A stretch of DNA of 64,000 nucleotides from Candidatus Gastranaerophilales bacterium (GCA_944323035.1 CALUQY010000007.1:24761-88760), one strand, 5' to 3'. Positions 34,911 through 42,980 are shown, counted from the first letter of the stretch. A program made the numbers and translations. The notes: a model not told the origin generated them from the letters alone.

Positions 34911-35893
34911 AATGCCCTCCTGAAATTATTCCCGAATAGTGTTATAACTTTGACTTTTTGACCGTTGCTGTAGTCGTTTTTGATAGAAAATAAATTTTCC
35001 ATAAAATGAGAGTGCTTTGTTGTTAAGCGTTTTATAAAAAGTTTATATTCACTATCAGATAGATAAGTTTTTATATAATTTTTAAACTCTTCCTGTTTTT
35101 CGACTGGTATACGATTATAATTTTCCGACAAGTGGGATGAACTATATTTTTTAAATTCATTCCTCAATTTGCAATATAGCTTTTCTTTTATTAAGAATTC
35201 TTTTACCTTTTCAATGCAGTAAATAATATCAAAATTATAGATACTATTTCTGACGCTGGAATTATTTCTCCATAAATAATGATACAGATAATTATTACAA
35301 TGAAGAGCACGTTTAGCAAAAAGTCTTGCAATTATTGTAAAGTATTGGTCTTCGCCATATCTTCCATTAGCAAATCTAATTTTATATTTTTTTATATTAT
35401 CTGCTTTAAAAAGTTTGTTGCATGCACCAAGCATGTGCGAAAAAATATATTTTTTATTATTTTGCCAGCAAAAAACCTTATTAGTCTTAAATCTTGTCTG
35501 CCAGTTACTAGCCGGTCTATTATCTTCATATTCATCAATGTAGTTGCATTCTATGATATCCAGCTCTAATTCTTTTGCCTTGTTATAGAGCGTTTCAAAC
35601 ATATTTTCTTCAACCCAGTCATCCGGATCGACAAAGCCGATATATTCACCCCGGGCAAGTTCTAAACCTTTATTTCGGGCTATGCCCTGTCCTTGATTTT
35701 CCTGCGAAATAACCGTAAACCTTTTGTCTTTAGCGGCATAGCGTTTAAGAATTGCTAAAGAGTTGTCAGTTGAACCGTCATTGATGCAGATAAATTCAAT
35801 ATCTGTTAAGCTTTGATTTTTCAAACTTTCCAAACATTTTTCGAGGTATTTTTCGACATTATAGACTGGTATAATTACTGATACTCTCGTCAT
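34907..35893 (-). CDS. GT2-family glycosyltransferase, first gene of the polysaccharide operon
   Basis: A 328-residue GT2 enzyme with VSVIIPVYNVEKYLEKCL, CINDGSTDNSLAIL, GIARNKGLELARGEYIGFVD and the metal site FVDPDDWVEENM. Its N-terminal 110 residues are very similar to those of the fusion at 26463, so the two are likely paralogues. The C-terminus ends KVKVITLFGNNFRRAL, again like the short motif repeated in the fusion. AGGAG lies before the ATG. It heads twelve overlapping or closely spaced leftward genes. Confidence 0.85.
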   Translation of the reverse strand: MTRVSVIIPVYNVEKYLEKCLESLKNQSLTDIEFICINDGSTDNSLAILKRYAAKDKRFTVISQENQGQGIARNKGLELARGEYIGFVDPDDWVEENMFETLYNKAKELELDIIECNYIDEYEDNRPASNWQTRFKTNKVFCWQNNKKYIFSHMLGACNKLFKADNIKKYKIRFANGRYGEDQYFTIIARLFAKRALHCNNYLYHYLWRNNSSVRNSIYNFDIIYCIEKVKEFLIKEKLYCKLRNEFKKYSSSHLSENYNRIPVEKQEEFKNYIKTYLSDSEYKLFIKRLTTKHSHFMENLFSIKNDYSNGQKVKVITLFGNNFRRAL

Positions 35894-35910
35894 TGCTACT
35901 CCTAATAAAA

Positions 35911-35936
35911 TTCAACAAAATAATTAAAATGTTGAA
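35911..35936. promoter_or_regulatory. Inverted repeat upstream of the polysaccharide operon
   Basis: TTCAACA at 35911-35917 and TGTTGAA at 35930-35936, separated by 12 bp. It sits 18-43 bases before the first operon gene, between it and the recombinase gene. It may be an operator or a recombination site; I see no matching partner within the window. Confidence 0.4.
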
Positions 35937-36023
35937 CTTTTTGTACTATAACATAAAGATACTTATTTAAAAATATATATTAAGATTTATTATGCGGTGA
36001 AAACTATTGATTTTAGCCGGATT

Positions 36024-36566
36024 TTACAATATGAAGTTCATATAACTTTCATCAATTCTATCCTGTTCTATTCCTATGTATCTCAGTGTTATGGAGGTTG
36101 AGGAATGGTTCAGGATTTTTTGCAAAATTGCTATATCTTTGAATTTTATATAATGGTGGTAGCCGAAAGTTTTTCTGAGAGAATGCGTTCCGACCTTATA
36201 ATTTATTCCGAGTTCATTGCATACACTGTTTATAATCCTGTAGGCCTGATGTCGGTCAAGCCGGTTATCATAAATAGTTTTAAACAGCGGTTCTGACTTC
36301 TTTCGATTTTCTGTATGTCTTTTGATTAAAATTTTAAGCTTTTCGTTTATAGGGAATTTTTTATATTTTTTTGTTTTCTTTTCTCTTATTGTAATATGGG
36401 TTTTATCCCTGACATCCTCTACATTCAGGCTTAGAATGTCTGAAATTCTTAGTCCGCTGTTTGTGCCCATTACAAAAAACAGTAAATCTCTTAAGTTTTG
36501 TTTTTCCAGCGCAGTTTCAATTCTTTCTAAATCAATTTTGCTTCTGATTGGTTCTACTATGTTCAT
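36024..36566 (-). CDS. Minimal tyrosine recombinase (catalytic domain only)
   Basis: A 180-residue integrase-family protein with all catalytic residues visible: Arg40 in SGLRISD, Lys65 in the KKTKKYKK region, His128 and Arg131 in HSLRKTFG, His154 in LNHSS, and the nucleophile Tyr163 in LRYIGIEQ. The N-terminal core-binding domain of XerC/D is missing; only some 25 residues precede the catalytic fold. Small proteins of this type include invertases such as FimB/FimE. It lies 130 bp upstream of, and co-directional with, the polysaccharide operon. Confidence 0.85.
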   Translation of the reverse strand: MNIVEPIRSKIDLERIETALEKQNLRDLLFFVMGTNSGLRISDILSLNVEDVRDKTHITIREKKTKKYKKFPINEKLKILIKRHTENRKKSEPLFKTIYDNRLDRHQAYRIINSVCNELGINYKVGTHSLRKTFGYHHYIKFKDIAILQKILNHSSTSITLRYIGIEQDRIDESYMNFIL

Positions 36567-36697
36567 AATGCCCGCCTTTCTCTGTCTGTACAGAAAAATT
36601 TAGGCATAAATATAACGGTTATTGAATTTGCTGAACGTTGAGATTGCTAAATTTTTATTAAATTAATTGATTTTTGTTTTTATGTTAAAATACTGGT

Positions 36698-37078
36698 GTG
36701 AAAAAGTTTGTTAAATTATTATTTATAATTTGTTGTTTTTTCATGTCACTCTGTGCCGGAGGACAATGTGCTGAGCTGTATAATCTGAATCCGGACGGGT
36801 ATATCTCTACCGGTGTTGTTAAACCGGCTGAAGAAGATTTGTATTTTAAACTTAAAAATTCAGGGATTTCTTTAGTCGCACCAGGCTCTCAATCCTGCGA
36901 AATTACGTCTTTAAAAGACAAAAAAGATGTTTTCATGAGCGGCTCATTGGATAGAGCATGCACGCAAAATAAATCGCTACAGCAAATCTTTAATTCTAAA
37001 CATAATAATCTAAGTAACAGCAATTCTCATAATATATCTCCATATTTGAAAAATGAGATTTGCGCCAGAGCACCTTAA
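36698..37078 (+). CDS. Small secreted protein of unknown function
   Basis: A 126-residue protein starting at GTG 36698, six bases after a TAAAAT box and with no Shine-Dalgarno. The signal peptide MKKFVKLLFIICCFFMSLC with cleavage near GGQCAE may carry a lipobox-like LCAGGQC, but the spacing is not convincing. The mature part is Ser/Asn-rich near the end (NNLSNSNSHNISPY). No family recognised. It is separated from OadG by an inverted repeat. Confidence 0.6.
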   Translation: MKKFVKLLFIICCFFMSLCAGGQCAELYNLNPDGYISTGVVKPAEEDLYFKLKNSGISLVAPGSQSCEITSLKDKKDVFMSGSLDRACTQNKSLQQIFNSKHNNLSNSNSHNISPYLKNEICARAP

Positions 37079-37083
37079 TAATT

Positions 37084-37121
37084 CTATTCAATTTTGACGT
37101 TTGTACATGTTAATTGAATAG
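37084..37121 (+). other. Hairpin before oadG, partly covering its ribosome site
   Basis: CTATTCAATT (37084-37093) pairs with AATTGAATAG (37112-37121) across an 18-base loop. The right arm runs into the AGGAG ribosome site. It could act as a weak terminator for the gene before or as a translation switch. Confidence 0.4.
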
Positions 37122-37131
37122 GAGAAAAATA

Positions 37132-37383
37132 ATGGACTTAGAATTATTTAAGACAGGCTGTCTTATTATGATTATCGGCATGGGTATTGTTTTTCTGTTC
37201 CTGTGGGTAATGGTTTACGCAATGGAACTGTCAACAAAAGTGCTGGGATTTATAAATAAATTTATGCCTGAAGAAATTGAAGAAGATAAATATGTTTCAA
37301 AGAAAAAAACTGCAAAAAATGACAATAATGAAGAAATAGCAGTAGCAATAGCGTGTGCTGTCGCTGAAAGGAGCAGAGCATGA
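37132..37383 (+). CDS. OadG-type sodium-pump decarboxylase gamma subunit
   Basis: Start at 37132 (83 residues, MDLELFKTGCLIMIIGMG) with AGGAGAAAAAT upstream. One N-terminal membrane helix with MGIVFLFLWVMVYAMELS, then a charged linker (EEIEEDKYVSKKK) and a tail, as in OadG, the small subunit of the oxaloacetate or methylmalonyl-CoA decarboxylase sodium pump. The alpha and beta subunits are not in this window. It overlaps the next gene by 4 bp, an NhaD-like transporter, which is an unusual partner. Confidence 0.8.
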   Translation: MDLELFKTGCLIMIIGMGIVFLFLWVMVYAMELSTKVLGFINKFMPEEIEEDKYVSKKKTAKNDNNEEIAVAIACAVAERSRA

Positions 37384-38699
37384 TAGCCGAATTTATCAGT
37401 TCACACAGCGTTATTATTTCGGCGGGTTTGCTGCTTCTGGCTTACGTTTTCATCGCACTTGAAAAAATTCCTAAAATGACAATAGCGCTTCTTGGCGGTG
37501 CTATAACAATAGTTCTGGGACTCGTCAGCCAGACCAAAGCCGTTGACGGATTGATTAATCCTAATTATTTTATAAACTTTATTGATTTTAACGTAATATT
37601 TTTACTTGTTGCAATGATGATAATCGTTGCAATTACAACCAAAAGCGGGGTCTTTAACTGGCTTGCCAATGAACTTTTGAAATTTACCAAGGGGCATCCG
37701 GTTAAAATTTTGTTTGCATTAGGCCTTTTTACGGCTTTTGTTAGTGCTTTTCTTGATAACGTAACGACAGTTATCCTGATTATGCCTATTACATTCGCTA
37801 TTGCTAAAAAATTAGAGATTGACCCTGTTCCATATCTTTTGACTGAAGTTTTCGCATCAAATATCGGCGGAACCGCAACGCTTATCGGTGATCCGCCAAA
37901 TATTATTATCGGCAGCGCCGGCGGACTTACCTTTATGGATTTCTTAAAAGAATTGACTCCGGTTGTCGTTATCATTTTACTTTTTGTTGTATCTGTTCTG
38001 GCACTGGTCTTTAAAAATAAATTACACGCAGATCAAGATAAAATGAATGCTGTTGCACAAATTGATAATTCCGGTACTATTACCAACAAAAACCTTATGC
38101 TGCGCTCTACAATTGTGCTGGCACTTGTGATTTTAGGGTTTATGCTTCATGACATGATTCACCTTGAAACCTGTGTCGTTGCTATGCTGGGCGCAAGCTT
38201 CCTGCTTATTTTTGAAAAACCGAATGATATTTTGAAAGATGTTGAATGGAATACAATATTTTTCTTCATCGGTTTATTTATCATTATCGGCGGTTTGGAA
38301 GCGTCAGGCGGTATTAAGCTTATGGCGCAATGGATTTTGGATGTTACTAAAGGCAGTCAGGCTGCAACTTCAATGATAATCCTCTGGGCTTCCGGTATAA
38401 TTTCGGGTGTTATCGACAACATTCCTTATACAGCGACAATGGCGCCTATGCTTGTTGAAATCGAAAAAACAATGGGCGAAGCTTACACATTCCCTCTCTG
38501 GTGGGCATTATCACTCGGGGCTTGTCTGGGCGGAAACATGACTATTATCGGTGCTGCCGCTAACGTTATTGTTTCTGAAAACGCTTATAAAGAAGGTCAT
38601 CCGATTTCATTTATGAGATTTCTTAAATATGGTGTAATTGTTGTGGCTATTTCTTTAATTGTAAGCACTGTTTATATCTATTTAAGGTATTTAAAATAG
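37380..38699 (+). CDS. NhaD/ArsB-type ion transporter
   Basis: A 439-residue polytopic protein with about eleven to twelve membrane segments. Family sequences seen include SAFLDNVTTVILIMPITFAI, ASNIGGTATLIGDPPNIIIG (the conserved GDPPN loop) and SGVIDNIPYTATMAPML. This is the ion transporter superfamily with NhaD sodium/proton antiporters and arsenite permeases. Co-transcription with OadG favours sodium cycling. No arsenic genes are near. Ion specificity is not decidable from sequence. Confidence 0.85.
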   Translation: MIAEFISSHSVIISAGLLLLAYVFIALEKIPKMTIALLGGAITIVLGLVSQTKAVDGLINPNYFINFIDFNVIFLLVAMMIIVAITTKSGVFNWLANELLKFTKGHPVKILFALGLFTAFVSAFLDNVTTVILIMPITFAIAKKLEIDPVPYLLTEVFASNIGGTATLIGDPPNIIIGSAGGLTFMDFLKELTPVVVIILLFVVSVLALVFKNKLHADQDKMNAVAQIDNSGTITNKNLMLRSTIVLALVILGFMLHDMIHLETCVVAMLGASFLLIFEKPNDILKDVEWNTIFFFIGLFIIIGGLEASGGIKLMAQWILDVTKGSQAATSMIILWASGIISGVIDNIPYTATMAPMLVEIEKTMGEAYTFPLWWALSLGACLGGNMTIIGAAANVIVSENAYKEGHPISFMRFLKYGVIVVAISLIVSTVYIYLRYLK

Positions 38700-38708
38700 G
38701 AGTTATTT

Positions 38709-38861
38709 ATGGCAAATAAAAAGGCAGAAATACATGATAATACAGGACCGCAAATGTCAGGAAACTTTAAAAGTAACCTGATAAATGTTTTAAGTCCTGT
38801 ATTGTTTGTAATATTTGTTACAGTCTTGATGATTGTGCTAGTTAAATTTAGAGGTAGTTAA
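38709..38861 (+). CDS. 50-residue single-span membrane protein
   Basis: A small frame MANKKAEIHDNTGPQ... with one hydrophobic helix (LSPVLFVIFVTVLMIVLV, about residues 28-46) and a short positively charged end KFRGS. AGGAG begins at the end of the preceding stop codon, at a good distance. It follows the OadG and NhaD genes in the same operon, so it may be an accessory subunit. No family recognised. Confidence 0.65.
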   Translation: MANKKAEIHDNTGPQMSGNFKSNLINVLSPVLFVIFVTVLMIVLVKFRGS

Positions 38862-38868
38862 AAGAGTT

Positions 38869-38897
38869 GAGCAGATTAATGATTTATTAATCTGCTC
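38869..38897 (+). terminator. Hairpin between the sodium operon and the phosphate transporter
   Basis: GAGCAGATTAAT pairs perfectly with ATTAATCTGCTC (12 bp, five-base loop). It is followed by TAATATTAAAA, not a strict U-tract, so termination may be partial. Confidence 0.6.
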
Positions 38898-38919
38898 TAA
38901 TATTAAAAAAGGAAACAAT

Positions 38920-40677
38920 ATGGAAAAGTTTGACATTTTTTGTATATTACAATTGCTCGGCGGGTTAGCATTTTTCCTTTACGGGATATATGTTATGTCC
39001 TCGGGATTAGAAAAAATTGCCGGCGGTAAGCTGGAAAAGATTTTGAAAACAATGACATCAAGTCCGTGGAAAGGTTTGATTCTGGGGGCAAGTGTTACGG
39101 CGATTATTCAGAGTTCGTCTGCTGTAACAGTTATGCTGGTCGGGCTGGTTAACTCCGGCATAATGAAACTCACACAGGCAATCGGGGTTATTATGGGTTC
39201 TAACATCGGAACTACAATTACAGCCTGGATTTTAAGCCTTTCAGGCATTCAGAGTACAAACGTTATAGTAAGGCTGTTTAAACCGGAATCGTTTACGCCT
39301 CTTCTGGCTCTTGTCGGGGTTATAATGGTGTTTGTCGCAAAATCCAATAAAAACCGCAATATCGGTAGTGCTTTCTTAGGTTTTTCAATCCTTATGACCG
39401 GTATGATTTTTATGGGTTCGTCAATGGAGCCGTTATCGCATTCGCAAAAGTTTATTGATCTTTTGACGCTGTTCCATAATCCGCTGTTCGGGGTTCTGGT
39501 CGGAACGGTTATAACCGCGATTATTCAAAGTTCTGCTGCTTCTATCGGTATGCTGCAAGCGCTTGTTATGCAGGTTAATATATCATATTCTATGGCGCTG
39601 CCGATAATTATGGGGCAAAATATAGGTACCTGTATTACGGCTGTGCTTTCCAGTATCGGCGTAAACGCAAACGCGAGAAAAGTTGCGGTCGTTCACGTGG
39701 CGTTTAACGTGATTGGTACAATAATATTCCTTTCTATTGTGGAAGCTGCGGATTTGATATTTAACCTTAAATGGATGGAGGAAAATATTAACCCTGCCGG
39801 TATCGCAGTATTGCACTCAAGCTTTAATATTCTTACAACAATTTTGCTTTTCCCGTTTATTAAACAGTTAGAAGCAATCGCCAATTTTGTTATTAAAGAT
39901 GCGAAAGCTCCTAAAGAAAGGGTATTCCTTGACGAAAGACTGCTTCTTTCCCCAGAACTGGCAACTCTGGAATCTCATCAAAAAATCGTTGCTATGTCCA
40001 AGCTGGTTAAAAGTAATGTATTATATGCAACGAAGTTGTTGAAAAATTATTCACAGAAAAAGGCCGATGTTATCAATAAAAATGAAAAGATTATTGATAC
40101 CTACGAAGATAAACTGGAAGCGTTCCTTGTTAAGACGTCAAACAGAGATTTGTCCGAAGAAAACAGCAATCACATAGCGCGTCTGCTGCTGACTATCGGT
40201 GATTTTGAACGGATAGGCGATCACGCGGTAAATGTTTTAAATATTGCAGAGCAAAAGGAACAAAAACATTTAGACTTTCCGCCGGATCTGGTTAACGACA
40301 TAAAAGTAATCGTTAATGCGACACTTGAAGTTCTGAATGTTACGGTAGAAGCATTTTCTAAAAACAGTGCAGATATTGCATTAAAAATTGAACCGCTGGA
40401 ACAGGTTATTGACAGACTTGTAGCCAAAGCGAAAAACCGTCATATTAAAAGGATTCAATTCGGGGAATGTCCGAGAGAACTGGATTTCTTTGTTTCAGAC
40501 CTGTTTACGGATTTTGAGCGGATTTCGGATCACTGTTCAAATATCGCAACGTCAATACTTAAAACAAAAGATACAACTATCGACAAACACGAATTCCTCA
40601 AACAGTTAAAATCTTATGATAACAAAGACTTTAGCAAAGCTTATGATGAATTCAAAGAAAAATACTCTCTTGTATAA
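38920..40677 (+). CDS. Na/Pi cotransporter with C-terminal PhoU-like domain (NptA/YjbB type)
   Basis: A 585-residue protein with AAAGGAAAC before the ATG. The first 330 residues are membrane spans with two inverted repeats carrying the characteristic TAIIQSSSAVTVMLVGLVN and TAIIQSSAASIGMLQALV, and GQNIGTCITAVL. Residues 350-580 are helical PhoU-like segments (LLLTIGDFERIGDHAVNV and DLFTDFERISDHCSNIA). It imports phosphate with sodium. A sodium-driven uptake system right after an OadG/NhaD operon fits sodium-based energetics. Confidence 0.88.
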   Translation: MEKFDIFCILQLLGGLAFFLYGIYVMSSGLEKIAGGKLEKILKTMTSSPWKGLILGASVTAIIQSSSAVTVMLVGLVNSGIMKLTQAIGVIMGSNIGTTITAWILSLSGIQSTNVIVRLFKPESFTPLLALVGVIMVFVAKSNKNRNIGSAFLGFSILMTGMIFMGSSMEPLSHSQKFIDLLTLFHNPLFGVLVGTVITAIIQSSAASIGMLQALVMQVNISYSMALPIIMGQNIGTCITAVLSSIGVNANARKVAVVHVAFNVIGTIIFLSIVEAADLIFNLKWMEENINPAGIAVLHSSFNILTTILLFPFIKQLEAIANFVIKDAKAPKERVFLDERLLLSPELATLESHQKIVAMSKLVKSNVLYATKLLKNYSQKKADVINKNEKIIDTYEDKLEAFLVKTSNRDLSEENSNHIARLLLTIGDFERIGDHAVNVLNIAEQKEQKHLDFPPDLVNDIKVIVNATLEVLNVTVEAFSKNSADIALKIEPLEQVIDRLVAKAKNRHIKRIQFGECPRELDFFVSDLFTDFERISDHCSNIATSILKTKDTTIDKHEFLKQLKSYDNKDFSKAYDEFKEKYSLV

Positions 40678-40684
40678 TGATTTT

Positions 40685-40710
40685 AAGGCCGGAGAAATCC
40701 GGCCTTTTTT
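40685..40710 (+). terminator. Intrinsic terminator of the phosphate transporter gene
   Basis: AAGGCCGGA-gaaa-TCCGGCCTT followed by TTTTT, a classic rho-independent terminator immediately after the stop. Confidence 0.92.
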
Positions 40711-40764
40711 GTAAAATTTTGTTATCTTAGGGCAATTTTTTATATTGATTGCACTTAAAGGGGT

Positions 40765-41526
40765 ATGCAAGTTTTAAAAGTACAACAACCAAATATTTAT
40801 AAGAATTATGGCGTAAGGAATACTGTTACTTTTGGTCAAATGGAACCCGATTCTTTTGAACGCAGGTTTTATTATGACGCGGTGGATTCTGTTGAGTTGA
40901 CTCCGAATGCGCGGTTAAAAAGTATTTCTTTCAAAGAAGGCACTAATATTGATAAAGCTTTAGGCAGTCTGGCTTATACCAAAAACCGTTATCTTGAAAA
41001 ACTATTAGTCGGCCGGCTGCATCCGCCTGATGAGTTGCAGGCCATGCACCGTGACATTATACAGATTGAGGATGTCAAAAATTTTAAAATCAAAAGCCTT
41101 CTTTCTATGGGTTGTACGGCGCTGGTGTTTGAAACTGCGGATGGGAGAATTTTAAAAGTTTCGCCATATGATCATTTCCCTGACGGGAGAAAACCGGATG
41201 ATTTTGACTTGCCGGCTTTTAGCGGTAAATCGGGCTATACTCATTATTACCTGCAGGAAAAAGTGTCACAGGAAAATCTTAGTCAGTCGGAATTAAGGGA
41301 GTTTGTAGAATCTATTGAGAAACGCGGCTACTATTTGCACGATTACACAATCAAAAAAGTTGACAGCGGGAACGTTATTGAAGCAGCGGAAGAAATTAAT
41401 CCGGCACAATTCGGGCGTGCTAAAAACGGAAAAATATATCTGATTGACCCTGAATGTGCGACACTAAGTGAGTGTAAGAGTATGCTCGGCGGTCTTGGGA
41501 AAAAATTAAAGAGATTTTTCAGATAA
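40765..41526 (+). CDS. Kinase-like protein with MQV..TFGQ N-terminus
   Basis: A 253-residue protein starting MQVLKVQQPNIYKNYG and VTFGQ. Residues 100-240 suggest a protein-kinase-like fold. IKSLLSMGCTALVFETADGR could be a glycine-rich loop, ILKVSPYD would hold the lysine, and NGKIYLIDPECA resembles the metal-binding aspartate region. RGYYLHDYTIKKVD could be the catalytic loop, but the usual HRD..N is not present. Activity is therefore doubtful; a pseudokinase or an APH-like enzyme are alternatives. AAAGGGG lies just before the ATG. No partner gene is obvious. Confidence 0.5.
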   Translation: MQVLKVQQPNIYKNYGVRNTVTFGQMEPDSFERRFYYDAVDSVELTPNARLKSISFKEGTNIDKALGSLAYTKNRYLEKLLVGRLHPPDELQAMHRDIIQIEDVKNFKIKSLLSMGCTALVFETADGRILKVSPYDHFPDGRKPDDFDLPAFSGKSGYTHYYLQEKVSQENLSQSELREFVESIEKRGYYLHDYTIKKVDSGNVIEAAEEINPAQFGRAKNGKIYLIDPECATLSECKSMLGGLGKKLKRFFR

Positions 41527-41534
41527 TGTTATAT

Positions 41535-42140
41535 TTATAATTCACCGGTTTTATATGTAAAATAGCCTTCATAGTTGTAACTTGCATCAATCCCTTTCAT
41601 ATAAACCTCCCTGTTGTTTATATCAGAAGTCAGTGCCTGTTTTAAAAGCTCTCGAATTTCAACGGTCTTAATCGGACTGCGCTCCATTGCCAGCAGGTAA
41701 TCATCTTTGTCAACTTTGCTCCAGTCAACCACTTTATTAATCTCTTTTTTTAAAATTAAATCCAGCCAGATACGGGTACTGCGGCCGTTACCTTCTCTAA
41801 ATGGGTGCGCAATATTCATTTCGACATATTTTTCAATAATTTCTTCATAAGTTGATTGTGGCATGCTCTCAATATGGTTTAAAGCCTGCTGCAAGTACAT
41901 TACTGGTGCAAATCGGAAGTTACCCTTTGCTATATTAACGTTTCTTATTTCACCGGCAAAATAATAAATATCGTCAAAGAGATATTTATGAATATATGCT
42001 AAAGTATCAAAAGTTCCGGCGTCAAGGGAATCAAGAATTCCTTTTTCAAATAATTCAAGAGCTTTCTTTTTGCTTATTCTTTCTTCTTGTCTTGCAAGTT
42101 CTGCTGATTCTGTGATACCAAGCTTATTTTCTAAAACCAT
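41535..42140 (-). CDS. Fic/Doc-family AMP-transferase with C-terminal inhibitory motif
   Basis: A 201-residue Fic protein with the complete catalytic motif [12 protein letters not shown] (His112 to Arg123) and the flap region [18 protein letters not shown]. Fic enzymes transfer AMP or other phosphates to target proteins. Near the C-terminus SYNYEGY gives S187-x3-E191-G192. That fits the (S/T)xxxE(G/N) self-inhibition motif of class III Fic proteins, which act without a separate antitoxin. No small antitoxin gene sits upstream. AGAGG precedes the ATG. Confidence 0.88.
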   Translation of the reverse strand: MVLENKLGITESAELARQEERISKKKALELFEKGILDSLDAGTFDTLAYIHKYLFDDIYYFAGEIRNVNIAKGNFRFAPVMYLQQALNHIESMPQSTYEEIIEKYVEMNIAHPFREGNGRSTRIWLDLILKKEINKVVDWSKVDKDDYLLAMERSPIKTVEIRELLKQALTSDINNREVYMKGIDASYNYEGYFTYKTGEL

Positions 42141-42252
42141 ACGATACCTCTCTTAATTTATTATATCATATAATTAAAAATTTGTGTTGGTTCGTGTGCT
42201 TGCATACACTGTGTATATAATAAAAAAGAGCCGTTACCGACTCTTCTTTATT

Positions 42253-42267
42253 GGGCAGGGGTGGATT
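42253..42267 (-). pseudogene. tRNA-Tyr 3'-end fragment
   Basis: GGGCAGGGGTGGATT is identical to the last 15 bases (complement) of the intact tRNA-Tyr at 42442. It is broken in the T-loop by a repeat insertion; a TCGAACCA that would continue the tRNA appears after the insert at 42343. A weak hairpin (AAGAGccgttaccgaCTCTT) follows on the minus strand, like a leftover terminator. Confidence 0.6.
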
Positions 42268-42289
42268 GTCTTGCTCACTCGCGCTTAAC

Positions 42290-42327
42290 GGCATTCAGGC
42301 AAAAGCGCGGTTTTGCCTTAGAATGCC
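42290..42327. repeat. Dispersed hairpin repeat C, copy 1
   Basis: GGCATTC-a-GGCAAAA-gcgcgg-TTTTGCC-tta-GAATGCC. The same hairpin and its flanks occur inverted at 53577-53614 inside repeat A8. Here the unit sits between the two halves of a broken tRNA copy. Confidence 0.75.
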
Positions 42328-42402
42328 TCAGCTCGTTCGCGCTCGAACCAATGACAAAGCTCCGCTTTGTGGTGGTTCTATAAAAGTCCACACTTACTCA
42401 TG

Positions 42403-42440
42403 ATAAAAACGGAAATAACTGATGTCATTTCCGTTTTTAT
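42403..42440 (-). terminator. Terminator of tRNA-Tyr
   Basis: A 14-bp stem ATAAAAACGGAAAT and complement with a ten-base loop, directly after the tRNA 3' end on the minus strand, ending in GTTTTTAT. Confidence 0.88.
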
Positions 42441-42441
42441 T

Positions 42442-42524
42442 TGGGCAGGGGTGGATTCGAACCACCGTAGGCTCGCACCGACAGATTTACAGTCTGTTCC
42501 CTTTAGCCACTCGGGCACCTACCC
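42442..42524 (-). tRNA. tRNA-Tyr (GUA)
   Basis: A type II tRNA of 83 bases. Acceptor GGGTAGG pairs with CCTGCCC, a long variable arm is present, and the anticodon loop CTGTAAA gives GTA. The T-arm reads GGTGG-TTCGAAT-CCACC. CCA is not encoded. Confidence 0.95.
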
Positions 42525-42539
42525 ATATTCAATTGTTAA

Positions 42540-42678
42540 CTTGTATGTGCTCCGAGTGGCTTCCGCCTGACAAATCAAAGATTTGTTCGTTCGCTTCGCT
42601 CACAACGGCGGTATCGTTATGTTCGCCCTGCCAGCTTTGCTCCCGCAAATCTGCTCCGGCTCACATCGGCTGACGCGC
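42540..42678. repeat. Repeat-like spacer between tRNA-Tyr and its 5' fragment
   Basis: Contains short palindromes (CAAATCaaaGATTTG, GCTTCGC.. and CGGCGGTATCG) and GAGCCGGAGCA on the minus strand, a match to module a of repeat A. No gene is visible. The remaining tRNA-free stretches up to 43241 contain only the two tRNA-Thr genes and repeat A6. Confidence 0.4.
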
Positions 42679-42693
42679 CTCGGGCACCTACCC
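42679..42693 (-). pseudogene. tRNA-Tyr 5'-end fragment
   Basis: CTCGGGCACCTACCC followed by TATTCAATTGT equals the 5' 15 bases of tRNA-Tyr plus its upstream flank (42510-42535). The rest of the copy is replaced by repeat-like sequence (42540-42678) rich in short hairpins. Confidence 0.65.
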
Positions 42694-42897
42694 GTATTCA
42701 ATTGTCATCAATTGTCAACTAAAACCCTCTAATGTGTTTCGCCAGTGTCCGTAACTTTCTCTAGTGTTTTTCTATTTCGGCTATATCTTTTTCATTTCGT
42801 TGTGCTATCCATATTCCATAAGTTGCGGACCGGCACACACATTTTTGAGTTTCCTTTATCAGATTGGTATCTCTGATTTATTCGAGATAACGCAATA

Positions 42898-42969
42898 TGC
42901 CCTTGACGAGATTTGAACTCGTGGCCTCTCCCTTACCAAGGGAGTGCGCTACCCCTGCGCCACAAGGGC
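42898..42969 (-). tRNA. tRNA-Thr (GGU)
   Basis: 72 bases. Acceptor GCCCTTG pairs with CAAGGGC; anticodon stem CTCCC/GGGAG with loop TTGGTAA gives GGT. T-arm reads ACGAG-TTCAAAT-CTCGT. CCA not encoded. Confidence 0.95.
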
Positions 42970-42980
42970 TTATCTTACAT

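Noticed and set aside
37380..38699. Arsenite resistance pump
   Set aside because: The family includes ArsB, but no ArsR, ArsC or ArsA lies nearby and the partner is OadG; sodium transport is more likely.
42361..42673. Small proteins overlapping tRNA-Tyr
   Set aside because: The open frames simply read through the tRNA and repeats on the other strand.
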